From Bos javanicus (lineage: Eukaryota > Chordata > Mammalia > Artiodactyla > Bovidae): 64,000 bases of DNA. The position numbers and the translations under genes were made by a program. Positions 21,505 to 32,782 of this stretch are shown here, piece by piece. Positions within the stretch are counted from its first letter, which is position 1, and each line of letters opens with the position of its first letter. Below the pieces are notes generated by a model. It was not told the DNA's origin. It saw nothing but the letters and a program-made list of their open reading frames with translations, and made no database searches. Where the stretch lies: NCBI RefSeq assembly GCF_032452875.1, contig NC_083897.1, positions 11,080,854 to 11,144,853 on the forward strand, written 5' to 3'.

Positions 21505-22349
21505 TCTTTTGAGAAACGTTAATATTGTGAGAAACTGAGTAAAAGGTACCCAGAAACTTTCTTATTATTTCTTATAACCATGTATGGATCAACAGTTATC
21601 TCAAAATGAAAAATAGAAGTACTGGATGCTATGAAAGCATAGAGTAGATCTGATGAATCAAGAGGGCTATCTTGAGGGAGCAACATTTGGCCTCAAATAG
21701 GAAAATGGAGAGAAGATAACTGGATGTGGGGGCAGGGCTGGAGGAACATTCTAGGCAGTAATATTATTCTGTTGAATTGTGGAGGAAGAAATGAAAAGAA
21801 ACAGTGGCTGATGCAGGAAAATGGATGGCTATAATAGTAGTGTAGGCAAGAAATAATGGTAGTTTGTTCTCAGGGGATGATAGTTAATGGACGCAAGAGC
21901 TTTCCAGAATGTGAAATAAAGTGACAGAAAAGACTTAAAGACGGATGAATGTAAGTTATTTTAATGTATTTAATACAAATATTTCACATTGTTTAGTAAT
22001 ACTGAAAACATTAGGTCATTCTAATTCTGAAAATGTTGTAAACAACCAGTACGGAGTAATACATACCTTTCAGAAATTGTTTGCAAAACATGATTTTCAC
22101 AAAATACTAATGGATGCCATTTCACCTGTCATACAAGCAAAGAAAATAATTGTTACATGTAAACCTTTTCTTCCCAACAAGTGCTCAATATACACCGCCA
22201 GAGAAAAATAAAACTCTATCAACTTATATGTCCCCATTTACTCAGGCATCCATTCAACATATTGAACAGTAACTATATTCAGACATTAAATATACAGAGA
22301 TTGAAGAGACTTGGGTCTTATCAAAGCTAAGTCTCTGGAGGCCCTCAAA
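21505..22349. other. Unassigned intergenic sequence
   Basis: An 88-codon plus frame at 21945-22211 has no recognisable motif and no context, so I do not call it a gene. The sequence is AT-rich with no clear repeat. Confidence 0.5.
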
Positions 22350-22450
22350 CCTGTGTTTGAGTTTTGGCTCTGTGTTTCATATCGATCAGTATCAGGTTAG
22401 GTAAATTACTTGTATTGTTGTCATCAGTTTCCTCATCTTTAAAATAGAAA
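22350..22450 (+). repeat. MIR SINE
   Basis: The order 'gagttttggctctg', 'taggtaaattact', 'cagtttcctcatcttt' matches MIR on the plus strand. Confidence 0.6.
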
Positions 22451-23029
22451 GAACAGTTTTACCTAATTTTTAGGATATCTGTGCTGCTCCATACAAGTTC
22501 TAAGTTGCTATCAGCTTGGTTATCTCTGTTAATTGAGAGTAGACCATTTCCTTGTTCTTAACACACTATGCTTCACTAATGTCTGGGAAACAACTGTATC
22601 TGGGTTCTCCCAATAACTGACAGTTTTCCCCTGCTTCTTTATGTATCTATTTCCTTTACCTATTTCTTAAAAAATTTATTTGTGGCTTTTCCCTCAAAAC
22701 ACTGACTATCTAAATTTTTCACATTCTCCCCAGGACTCTCATGAAAGCATGTAGTTTCATCAAAGCCATACAGGTTCTGAACATTAAGTCTCTATCTCTA
22801 ACCCTGTTGCTGCACTGACATTCTCTTCGAGCATATTTATTAAACATCTGTTGGAGTTCTTTTCCTAGATTTTTCAAGCCTTCTAAAATCAAAAACAAGC
22901 AAAACAAAATTCATCATCTTAACTCCAAAACATGCTCTACTTTATTTATTCTGTATTTTGTCTAATGTCACAAACACATCATCCACTCATCCTAGATAGA
23001 ACCTGACAATATCCTTGAATTGCCTTCCC

Positions 23030-25070
23030 CTCAAAAAATAATGCTGTGAAATACTTTAGATACACAGAAAAGCTTAAAATATAGCATAAAAGCCACTCAT
23101 ATGTCTATCAGTCAGCTTTGTCATGACTGAAAATTTTGCTGTATTTATTTTAGGTCCTTGTTTTAAGTAAACAAATCCTTGGAAATATGTATATAAGAAC
23201 ATACCTCCAAAGTACCATTTTTCTCCCTCCCTCTCTAGACGTGACCAATGTTTTGAACTTAGTATTCATGATTTCCAAGAATGTTTTTGTACTTTCATAA
23301 CAGAGCGATATGTACATAAACATATATATTCATACATATTCTGAATATATACATGAAATAAACTTTAAAGAATAGAATTATCCTGCACAAATACATCTAC
23401 AATTTGGTGTTTTTGTTCAGCCTTATAATTGTGATATTGATCCATATGCTGTGAATCATTTTTATTGCTTTATAATAATCCTTTGTAGAAGCATACCATA
23501 ATTTATCTTCTTGACTGAAATTTGTTTTCCTTTTTTTCTTTTACTACCAGTGCTACAATTTTTATTCTTCAGAAAATGTCTCCATGTGTACATGTATAGG
23601 AGCTTTTCTAAGGAACAACTTGGAGTACAATTACTTCGTATGTCCATCTTTATCATTACTATTTTTTTTCATTACTATCTATTTTACTTCTTCTCTAGAG
23701 TAGTTGTACCCATTTATGTATTCACCAGCAGCATGAGTCTCATTGTTTCACAACTCCACAAACACCTGATATTGTTGTATTTTACTTTTATTTTAATCTA
23801 ATGTGTATGAAATGCTGTCTCATTTATTTTAATGTGCATTTTCTTAATTTTTATATATGCATTAACCATCAAGGTTGGCTCTTTTATAAATGACTGTGTA
23901 CATTCTTTGGTCTTTCATTTTGAATTTTTATATTTTTCTTATTCTTTTGCGATATATATGTATTTTTATCATTCTAAACAGAACCTTTTGTCAGAATGAT
24001 GGATTACAAAGAGTTCTTCCAATATGAGAGGTGTTTTTCTAATTTTGCTTGTGCCTTTTTTGTACAGAAGTGCCTAATTTTAATAAAGTTGAAATGTTAC
24101 TCTTTGTAAGATTTAAGCATTTTTTTGTGTGTGTTTTATATACAAAATCTATTTTACCCACAAATCACATATATTTTCTAATCTTTTTTTTTTGTAAAAG
24201 TTTGGTGAATTTTTTTTCATATTTAAATCTGCATTCAATTTGAGATTTATGTTTGTAGTTTAAAATATGGAATAAATATAAATATTTTCTTTGTGTTGTT
24301 TGCTCATTAATTCATGTCCAACTCTTTTGTAATTCATGGACTGTAATGCCCCCAGCTCTTCTGTCCATGGGATTTCCCAGGTAAGAATAAGGAGTGTTGT
24401 CATTTTATTCTCCAGGGGATCTATCTGAGCTGGGGATCGAACCTTCATCTCCTGGATTGGCAAGTGGATTCTTTACCACTGATCTACCAGGGAAGCCCAT
24501 AAATATTTTAAGTATAACTAGTTGTACCAATACTCCTTATTTAAAAGCCCATGTTTTTTGTACTTAATTGAAGTAGCCCTTCCTTTTACATATCAGATCA
24601 TTATATACGAATGGCCTCATAGTGTGCTCACTGGGGAATGACTATCCTTGTAATGACGCATTTCTTAGCAGATCTTTATAATATTGATATATTATAAAGC
24701 ATGTATCCACTTTGGTTTTCAAAATTATATTTGCTATTCTTGATATCTTGTATAACTATATAAATTTTCAGTTCTGTATGTCAATTTTCATGACAAAACA
24801 TCCTTTTAAGAATTTTGAGGGGAACTACATTAAATTTATAAATCAATTAAGGGACTATTGTCATGTATGCTATTTTGTCTTCCTTTCCATGACTGTAATA
24901 TACACTTCATGAAATTAAGTTTATTTTATAATTTTCACATATATTCATGTTTATGCAAAAATATTTTTTCAAAAAATACTAGTTTTATTCCCAGACATTG
25001 TATTTTTTGGTTGCCATTATAAATGAGAACTTTAAAAATTTATATTTTTATTGTTTATTCTTGGTACAGA
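23030..25070 (-). mobile_element. Old L1 (3' UTR and ORF2 3' part), minus strand
   Basis: The stretch 23450-24250 follows the order of the L1 ORF2 end read in reverse, and 24510-25070 continues into the C-terminal and RT part. It is very diverged (an L1M-grade element), with no long frame. A Bov-tA interrupts it at 24289-24498. Confidence 0.7.
24289..24498 (-). mobile_element. Bov-tA SINE in old L1
   Basis: A minus-strand copy with an 11-bp perfect TSD, ataaatatttt, at 24278-24288 and 24499-24509. Confidence 0.93.
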
Positions 25071-25163
25071 TGGGGATCAGAATATACCATCTCAATACCT
25101 ACCTCTTTGGTATAAAGATTATTTCAAGCTGATTGTTTTATGAAATAGCCACAGGAGAAGTTC

Positions 25164-25610
25164 TGAAAATGGAGTAAAGGTTACCTTTTTGTAAGAGACA
25201 TTTATTTACACTTATAGTGGAAATCTCCATCTGTTACTATGTGTCTCTCTCTCTCTGTACCAGGATGATTAGAACTCTAGAAGCTCTTATTAATAGAGAA
25301 GACAATGACTTAAATCTGCATAACTGCCTTACCCTTGTTTACTGTGCTTTTCTTGATAACTTCCCTTAACTGGCTTCCCTTCCCCCACAACATCTTTTGT
25401 CTTTAGCTGGAGATGGTACTTACAATGGTAGCTTAGGACATTGTGGAGAATTACTCAGTTTCCCTGGGTCTCTCCCATGTATACAGAAAGTATGCATTTA
25501 TTAAACTTCTGTTTATTTTTCTCCTATTAATCTGTTTTATTGCAGGAATGCCTCAGCCAGGAAACCAGATAGGTAGAGGGAAAATGGTTTCTCCTTCCTT
25601 AGGGTACACA
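25164..25610 (+). repeat. Solo LTR, copy B
   Basis: A paralogue of 3045-3725 without the SINE. Both begin near tgaaaa, share the block from 'aagacaatgacttaaatctgcata' (slightly changed in A) to 'gggtagagg', and lack internal viral sequence. Confidence 0.55.
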
Positions 25611-25679
25611 GGAATGCAAATGAGTTTTGGGTATTGATCTTTGGATTCCTCGAGTTGTTATTGCAAGGGAAGAAAAATG

Positions 25680-26705
25680 ATATATTCAAACAATGGAACA
25701 TTCAGTTATGTTCAGTTGCTCAGTTGTGTCTGACTCTGCGACCCCATGAATTGCAGCACGCCAGGCCTCCCTGTCCATCACCAACTCCCGGAGTTCACTC
25801 AAAATCACATCCATCGAGTTGGTGATGCCATTCAGCCATCTCATCCTCTGTCATCCCCTTCTCCTCCTGCCCCCAAACCCTCCCAGCATCAGAGTCTTTT
25901 CCAATGAGTCAACTCTTCACATGAGGTGGCCAAAGTACTGGAGTTTCAGCTTTAGCATCATTCCTTCCAAAGAACACCCAGGGCTGATCTCCTTTAGGAT
26001 GGACTGATTGGATCTCCTTGCAGTGCAAGGGACTCTCGAGTCTTCTCCAACATCACAGTTCAAAAGCATCAATTCTTCGGCGCTCAGCTTTCTTCACAGT
26101 CCAATTCTCACATCCATACATGACCACTAGAAAAACCATAGCCTTGACTAGATGGACCTTTGTTGGCAAAGTAATGTCTCTGCTTTTGAATATGCTATCT
26201 AGGTTGGTCATAATTTTTCTTCCAAGGAGTAAGCGTCCTTTAATTTCATGGCTGCAGTCACCATCTGCAGTGATTTTGGAGCCCCAAAAAATAAAGTCTG
26301 ACACTGTTTCCACTGTTTCCCCATCTATTTCCCATGAACATTACTAAGCCATTAAAAGAAATAGAGTACTGATTAATGCTACAACATGGATAAACCTTGA
26401 AAACATTTTGTTAAGTGAAAGAAGTCCGTCACAAAAAGCTATATATTGTTTGATTCCATTCATGAGAAATGTCCAGAGTAGGTAAATCCATAAAGACTGA
26501 AAACATATTAGTGGTTGATGACAGTTGAGAGTAGGAAAGTATGAGGATTGACTGCTAATAGATATCCAGTTTGTTTCAGGATAATGAACTATTTTGGAAT
26601 TAAATATAGGTGACAGTTGCACAATTCTGTGAGTATACTAATAAAGAGTTCTATATTTTAAAAGGCTGGATTTTGTGGTATATGAATTATATCACAAAAA
26701 GGGAA
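25680..26705 (+). repeat. Old L1 3' UTR split by BovB
   Basis: Bases 26343-26705 match an L1M-type 3' UTR (target-like 'tacaacatggataaacctt' and onward). The piece left of the BovB, 25680-25702, belongs to it. Confidence 0.65.
25703..26337 (-). mobile_element. BovB 3' fragment
   Basis: A 635-bp minus-strand BovB tail. A short TSD, gaacatt, lies at 25696-25702 and 26336-26342. The antisense frame retains the C-terminal domain (26313-26053). Confidence 0.93.
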
Positions 26706-26825
26706 AAATATGTAATACAGGTTTCAGATCTTTCTCATGAAACTATCTGAGACTTGTATGTGTGTCTATGTCTGTTTGCATGGCTTCCTTAGATTTAAAT
26801 TACAGATTCTGGTTCTTTTTTTTAA

Positions 26826-26942
26826 CTTTTTTGGCTGTGACTCGCACCATCTGGCATCTTAACTCCCCAAGCAGGGACTGAACCCACGCTCCCTGAAGTA
26901 GAAGTGCAGAGTCTTCACCACAGGACCTCCAGTGAAGTCCCC
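26826..26942 (-). mobile_element. CHR-type tRNA SINE
   Basis: The minus-strand head 'cagtgaagtcc' and box B region 'agggactgaaccca' match the CHR SINEs shared by whales, hippos and ruminants. It is shorter than the copy at 46780. Confidence 0.75.
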
Positions 26943-27425
26943 AGGTTCTTTATTGATTATAATTCTATTCACTTTTCATTTTATATTGAATCAGCTTTAG
27001 AAAGTTATTTTTAAGAAATAATCTATTTCATATAATTTATTGACATAAAGTCATTCAGAGTATTCTCTTATAATACATTTTCTTCTTATATTTTATTTAC
27101 CTTTCTCGATATTTATAGTAGTAGGTTTCACACATTATCTAGTCTGCTTTGTAGTCAACAGTGGAGGGCCCTGCTCAAATTCAATTATTCATGTGTCTTG
27201 ATAATATCTTATCAAATCTTTCTTGAAGCCATCTCCTCTATACCCATGATAATATTGTAATAGTTTCAGTCTTCATAATCTCATTTGTAAATTACAGCAT
27301 TATTTTACTAATAAATTTCCTTGCTTTCAAGCTTTTAATCATTAAATTTCCTTATAAGTCTATCAAAGGTCATTCATTCATTCAGTGTCCACTAATGTGA
27401 ATATAAAATGAAAATTGCTTTATTT

Positions 27426-27475
27426 AGGACTTTCCTGGTGGTCCAGAGGTTAAGAATCCTTCTGCAAACAGCAGT
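27426..27475 (+). mobile_element. CHR SINE 5' fragment
   Basis: The first 45 bases of a CHR head ('ggactttcctggtggtcc'), which stop just before the Bov-tA at 27484. Confidence 0.65.
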
Positions 27476-27483
27476 ACATGTGT

Positions 27484-27702
27484 GCATACTCAGTCACTCA
27501 ATTATGTCCAAGTCTTTGTGACCCCATGAACTCTAGCCCTCCAGGCTCCTCTGTCCATGGTATTCTTTAGGCAAGAATACTGGAGTGGGTAGCCATGCCT
27601 CCTCCAGGGGAATCTTCCTCACCCAGGGATCAAACCCACACATCTATGTCTCCTGCATTGGTAGGTGTGTTCTTTATCACTAGCACCACCTGTGAATCCC
27701 CA
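27484..27702 (-). mobile_element. Bov-tA SINE
   Basis: A full-length minus-strand copy with the head ending at 27702. It is more diverged than most copies here. Confidence 0.9.
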
Positions 27703-27704
27703 AT

Positions 27705-27992
27705 CAAAGGTTGTTTCATCCAAAAACCCTTTCTTAAAGCACTTCTTTATCCACAGACCACATCTTGTTTCACATCTTCTGTACTTTTCTAATACCCTGC
27801 ACATCTCTCACTGGTTGCACTTCCACATTGTTTTATAATTATGTGATTCTATGCTTCTTTATCCCTCTAGAACTTAAGAGTCTTTGAGGCCTAGATATCT
27901 GTCATATATTGTATTCTAAGTACCTATCATGGTACTTGAGGTAGAGAAAGATTTTAATGTACATTTGTTGAATAAATGAGTAAATAAATGAT
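27705..27992 (+). repeat. L2 3' end
   Basis: It ends with the L2 signature 'tttgttgaataaatgag' and an (AATG)-like tail. The preceding blocks are in L2 order. Confidence 0.6.
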
Positions 27993-28337
27993 TGGAGAAT
28001 AAACTTAATTGAAGTTGAAGATTTATTAAGGAAAATAAGCTTGAAAGTTAATTTGGTGACACCTTTTACAGGCCTTTGAATGTAAGTTGAGTATGGTGTC
28101 AAATTAGTATGAAATTTAGGAAATCAGGGATTATCAAATTCTCTGGTTTTCACAGTCCTAAACTATTTCTTTGTTCAATGATGTATTTTAAGAAAGCATT
28201 TAATTATCATGAATTTTCAATATGTGGTCATCATTTATTACTTTACATCTATGCACATAGAATTTTTATGGGTATTTAACCCATGATCTATAAGTAAATA
28301 TAAACCTTTCAAAATTTATTGCTGTGATGTAAGTGGT

Positions 28338-28694
28338 GTCAAGAAGGGGGAAATTTCCCACAAACCCTCAGTCTCTCTTGAGTTCTTACAGATGAACCAA
28401 AAAGAAAATGGACACAAGCCAAAATAATAGGAGAAAAATAAATTTTAAATCGTGGGCACAGAGGTCTCATAGAGAAGTGGCCAAAGCAGGAAGTGTTTAT
28501 AAGTTTTGAACAGAGAATAAATTTGTGAGGAATTGACAGGACAAAGAAACTTGGGTTTTGGGTATGAAACCAAGCCCCTCTGATCCTCTCACTTTTTGTT
28601 TGTAGATAAAACCTTTAGTCTCCTAGGCCTTCTCTAACTCCAAAGAGAAGACTCAAGGAGTTACTAATTAGGGAAGTGAGTGAATGCAGAAACC
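28338..28694 (-). repeat. LTR (minus strand, tentative)
   Basis: It begins TG. Read on the minus strand it has 'tttctcctattattttggc', which resembles the R-U5 border of LTR copies A and B. The right edge is approximate. Confidence 0.45.
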
Positions 28695-28719
28695 AAAGTC
28701 GGTAAGACAGAAAGGTGAT

Positions 28720-28921
28720 GGTTTAGTTGCTAAATCATGTCTGACTTTTGCTACCCCGTAGACTCTAGCCTGCCAGGCTCCTCTGTCTGTGGGATTCTCC
28801 AAGCAAGAATACTGGAGTGGGTTGCCATTTCCTTCTCCAGGGCATCTTCTCAACTCAAGAATCAAACCTAGGTCTCCTGCCTTGCAGGCAGATTCTTTAG
28901 GGACTTCGGTACTAGGGAAGA
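28720..28921 (-). mobile_element. Bov-tA SINE
   Basis: A minus-strand copy between two LTR segments. The head region at 28890-28921 is diverged. Confidence 0.9.
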
Positions 28922-29393
28922 TGAGATAAAACAGAGACCCAGTTCCTCCCCAAGGGATATACATAACAATCTGATGCATACCTTTGAGTTGTTCTGCAGG
29001 AACTAAGACACACTTCCCCCACTCCCACCAGGTGGAGGATGGTGACTACATGTTGAGCACAAACAAGGAGACCCCAGACCGGTTGAAACCAGATGGATGA
29101 TAATTAAGATATTTGAAACATGAACCTATTGCCTCTCCAACAACAACCACCCAGAAGAAAGTCCATGAGTTGATCACATACCCTACAAACCCCACGCCTG
29201 AGGTTGCCTTAAAAACCCTTCTCTGACAACCACACGGGAGTTTCGGTCTAAAAACGGTGAGCCTCCTTCTCCCCTTGCTTCTTGCCTGCAGTACTCTGTA
29301 CTTACTTTTCCCACAACTTGGTGTGAATACATTGACTTTGCAGCATAGTGAATGAGTGAAGCCAAGTTCTCTATGCTAAGAGGTGCTTAATCA
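28922..29393 (+). repeat. LTR, family of 29765-30462, plus strand
   Basis: It shares with the reverse complement of 29765-30462 the blocks 'gatatacataacaat', 'tgcaggaactaag' and 'ggtggaggatggt'. A TATA-like 'ccttaaaaaccc' lies near 29208 and a downstream R-like region near 29270-29320. This is probably a class I-type LTR. Confidence 0.55.
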
Positions 29394-30016
29394 AAGAAGA
29401 ATCTAAACAGAGTTCAGGCTTGAGGTATTAAAGAAATAACAAGGTTTGTTTAAACAGAATTCTCAGTCCAAATTCCTTATCACTGGTCATAAGGGTGTTT
29501 GTCTTTCTTGTGATGCAGAGAGTACACTTTTTGCATGAGGGTTGTTTTTCCTGCTTATATACAGGAGACAACAGAGGAAGGTCAGAGTGTTACTCTTGTG
29601 TTGGCCATTTCATAAGTAACTGTAATATGAAACAATCAATATGCCATTGTGACAAATTTGGGGGTGGTCCACCCTGAGCCCCAACAGTGGCAAATGCCAT
29701 GAAGGAAATTTTATTTTAAGCTCTTTTAAATCTAAATAACTTAAAATTGATCACTAAATTGTTATGTGCAAGAATCTATACCTGACACACAATGTCAAAC
29801 ACAGATGTAGGAGTTTGGACCAAGCAAGGAGAATGGATGGCTCATACTCAAAAACCCCAACTCCCTGAGGGTTTTCCGGGAGTTTTTATAGGCAAAATTT
29901 GGGGTGAGAGCTGCAGGGTGTTTGACTTTCTTCTGGCTGGCTGGTGGTCAGGTAACAGAGTGGATCTTCAGGAATCTTGTGCTAAGCCAGAAGTTACCAT
30001 CCTCCACCTGGGTGGG

Positions 30017-30081
30017 GGCAGAGGAGCCTGGTAGGTCCATGTGGTGGCAAAGAGTCAGACTCCATTGAGTGACTGAGCAGG
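30017..30081 (+). mobile_element. 65-bp Bov-A 3' end insertion
   Basis: Only the last part of a Bov-A unit is present ('gcagaggagcctggtagg' to 'gagtgactgagc'). A perfect 12-bp TSD, cacctgggtggg, lies at 30005-30016 and 30082-30093. Confidence 0.9.
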
Positions 30082-30250
30082 CACCTGGGTGGGAACCTTA
30101 ATTCCTGCAAAAGAACTAAAAGATATTGTTATGTATATTCCTTGAGGAAGAACCAGAATCCCGCTTTAATGACTCCACTTGGCTGTTCTTCCTTTGTTTC
30201 TATGTTCCCTCCGTTGTTCCCTGATTAGCAACTGTTTGAACCTGCTCTTT

Positions 30251-30344
30251 CTGCCTTCTGATGAATTAGTGATCGACAGGAAAACCTGGCATGCTGCAGT
30301 TCAAGGGGTTGCAAAGATTCAGACACGACTGAGCAACTGAACTA
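30251..30344 (+). mobile_element. 94-bp BovB 3' end insertion
   Basis: The extreme 3' tail of BovB, flanked by aacctgctcttt (30239-30250) and aacctgcccttt (30345-30356). The LTR reads straight through when it is removed, as shown by the related copy near 2210. Confidence 0.9.
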
Positions 30345-30523
30345 AACCTGCCCTTTGGAACTCAGGGAAGGTTATGGAAGCTGAATGAAGCTATTTCCTA
30401 CAAACAAGAAATGGGGACATAAATTTGTACCCTGGAGTCTCACAGGGTCATGCTCTAATTCAATCTTTGTTATTGTGATTTATAAGAAATGTACATTTTA
30501 TCATTCAAGTAAATATATTTACT

Positions 30524-30597
30524 AAAATATATATATAATATATATATATATACATATATATAATATATCAACTAAAATATATTTATCATATATATTT
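30524..30597. repeat. AT-rich simple repeat
   Basis: An interrupted (TA)n with 'tatattta' blocks. Confidence 0.9.
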
Positions 30598-31165
30598 GGT
30601 CTTCTTCCACAGTACCTGACACATAGCTCTTAAAACACTTGGAATTTCCTGGGCAACAACAACAGTCCGAGCAACTTTTGTCATAATGTTTGGTCTATTG
30701 TTCTCAGTTCCTGAAACAGCTTTAGAGCCATAAAAATGACATGGGTATATTGTTATTCTTAACAAGCTCCTTTCCAGAACTGAGTTTACAGTTCCTCAGG
30801 TGACTTATAGAGATCACCTAAAAATGGGGGCTGGTTGCCAGGGGAATCAGCAAAGGAATAGAACACTGGAATTTCCAGTCCCACCCTCCTTGACATTCCT
30901 AGAGAAAGGAGGGATTGGAAGTTTGATCAACCACTAATGGAATGGCCTATGATTTAATCACTCACACATATATAGTGAATCCTCCATAAAAATCTAAGAG
31001 GACCAGGTGCAGAGAGCTTAGCAGTTGTTGAACATGTGGAGGTTTGGGGAATGTGGTGCACCTAGAGAGAATACAGAAGTGTCACATCATTTCCTATACC
31101 TCGTCCTATGCATCTTATCCATGTAGCTGTTCCTGAGTTACATTATTTTACAATAAGGTCCCAGG

Positions 31166-31371
31166 ACTTCCCTGGTGGCTCAGACGGTAAAGCGTCTGTC
31201 TACAATCGAACTCTACCCGAGTTCGATCCCTGAGTTGGGAAGATCCCCTGGAGAAGGAAATGGCAATCCACTCTAGGACTAATGCCTGGAAAATCCCATG
31301 GACAGAGGAGCCTGGTAGGCTACAGTCCATGGGGTCGCAAAGAGTCGGACATGACTGAGCGACTTCACTAT
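31166..31371 (+). mobile_element. Bov-tA SINE with palindromic head
   Basis: A full-length copy. The tRNA-like head holds a 9-bp perfect inverted repeat, atcgaactc at 31205-31213 and gagttcgat at 31219-31227, replacing the usual bases upstream of box B. Confidence 0.93.
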
Positions 31372-31376
31372 ATCCC

Positions 31377-31521
31377 CTGTCCATGGGATTTCCCAGGTGA
31401 GAATACTGGAGTGGGTTGCCATTTCTTACTCCAGGGGATCTTCCCCACCCAGAGATTGAACCTGTGTCTCCTGCATCTCTTGCATTGGCAAGGGTATTCT
31501 TTACCACTGTGCCAAGTCCTT
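31377..31521 (-). mobile_element. Bov-tA SINE, truncated, inverted neighbour
   Basis: It lies head to the right with the 3' third missing, almost touching the plus-strand SINE. The two could fold into a hairpin. Confidence 0.9.
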
Positions 31522-31536
31522 AATAAGCCAGTAATA

Positions 31537-32185
31537 CAGCATCCAGTCCCATCACTTCATGGCAAATAGATGGGGAAACAATGGAAACCATGAGAGACTT
31601 TATTTTCTTGGGCTCCAAAATCACTGCAGCCATGAAATTAAAAGACGCTTGCTCCTTGCAAGAAAAGCTATGACAAACTTAGATAGCATATTAAAAAGCA
31701 GAGACATTACTTTGCCGACAAAGCTCCATCTAGTTAGTCAAAGCTGTGGTTTTTCCAGTAGTCACGTATGGATGTGAGAGTTAGACTGAGAAGAAAGCTG
31801 AGTGTCGAAGAATCAGTATTTTTGAACTGTGGTGTTGGAGAAGATTCTTGAGTCCCTTGGACTGCAAGGAGAGCCATCCAGTAAATCTTAAGGAAATCAG
31901 TCCTGAATATTCATTGGAAGGACTGATGCTGAAGCTGAAGCTCCAATACTATGGCCACTGATGCGAAGAACTGACTCTTTTCAAAAGACCCTGATGCTGG
32001 GAAAGATTGAAGCCAGGAAGGGAACGAGACGACAGAGGATGAGATGGTTGGATGGCATCACGGATTTGATGGGCATGCGTGTGAGCAAGCTCCGGGAGTT
32101 GGTGATGGACAGAGAAGCCTGGTGTGCTGCAGTCCATTGGGTTTCAAAGAGTTGAACACTACTGAGTGACTGAACTGACTGAGAG
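31537..32185 (+). mobile_element. BovB 3' fragment
   Basis: A 5'-truncated copy with small deletions (for example at 31624) and frameshifts. It ends with GACTGAACTGACTGAG. Confidence 0.93.
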
Positions 32186-32251
32186 TAAGTAAAATGTTTC
32201 TGAGTTCTGTGAGTTGCTCTACCAAATTAATTGAATCTAAGGATTTGGGAC

Positions 32252-32626
32252 TGTACACCAATGTCACATGATAAAAATCTCTGGAACTGACCAATCCCCA
32301 TAGCAACTGTTGCCATGAGCCTCTGGATTTAAACCAGCCAGTTTCCTGACCCTGTATTAGGTAAAATATCCACCGTATTATCCACCTACAGCATCCTAAC
32401 CAACCACCTAATGCCACCATTCCAATAGGAATTTTCTCTGTCTTGAGACTATAAAAACTGGCTGCTAGCCTCTGAAAGGGTCCGGCTCTCCCAATGTTCA
32501 AAGAGCATTTCCCACTCTAACAAACTTTATTCTTCTCTCATTCTGCCTCATGTCTGGAAGTTCTTTTCTAAACCACAAACGGACCATTAGGAAGGAAGGA
32601 GTAATGGGAAACTCCAATCTGTTGCA
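32252..32626 (+). repeat. Solo LTR (375 bp)
   Basis: It starts tgtacacc and ends gttgca, with ggac and ggat flanking (32248-32251 and 32627-32630), a plausible 4-bp TSD with one change. A TATA box 'gactataaaaactgg' lies near 32448. A related minus-strand copy lies at 56754-57053. Confidence 0.65.
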
Positions 32627-32782
32627 GGATAGTCAGTAACAACATAGACTTGTGATTGGCACTGAAGTAGAGGGCAGGTTTGTGGAAATGTGCCCTTAAC
32701 CTGTGGAATCTATTGCTATCTCTTGGTAGATACTGTGAGAATTGAGGAAAATTGAGTTGAATTGTAGGACACCCAGCTGATG

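Larger units (their letters stand above)
29765..30462 (-). repeat. LTR, minus strand, with two micro-insertions
   Basis: The minus strand carries a TATA-like 'cctataaaaactcc' near 29890 and ends CA at 30462. It faces the related plus-strand LTR at 28922-29393. It holds a 65-bp Bov-A piece and a 94-bp BovB piece, both with TSDs. Confidence 0.6.

Noticed and set aside
21945..22211. An 88-codon plus-strand frame in unassigned sequence.
   Set aside because: No motif or family resemblance, ordinary AT-rich composition, and no supporting neighbours.
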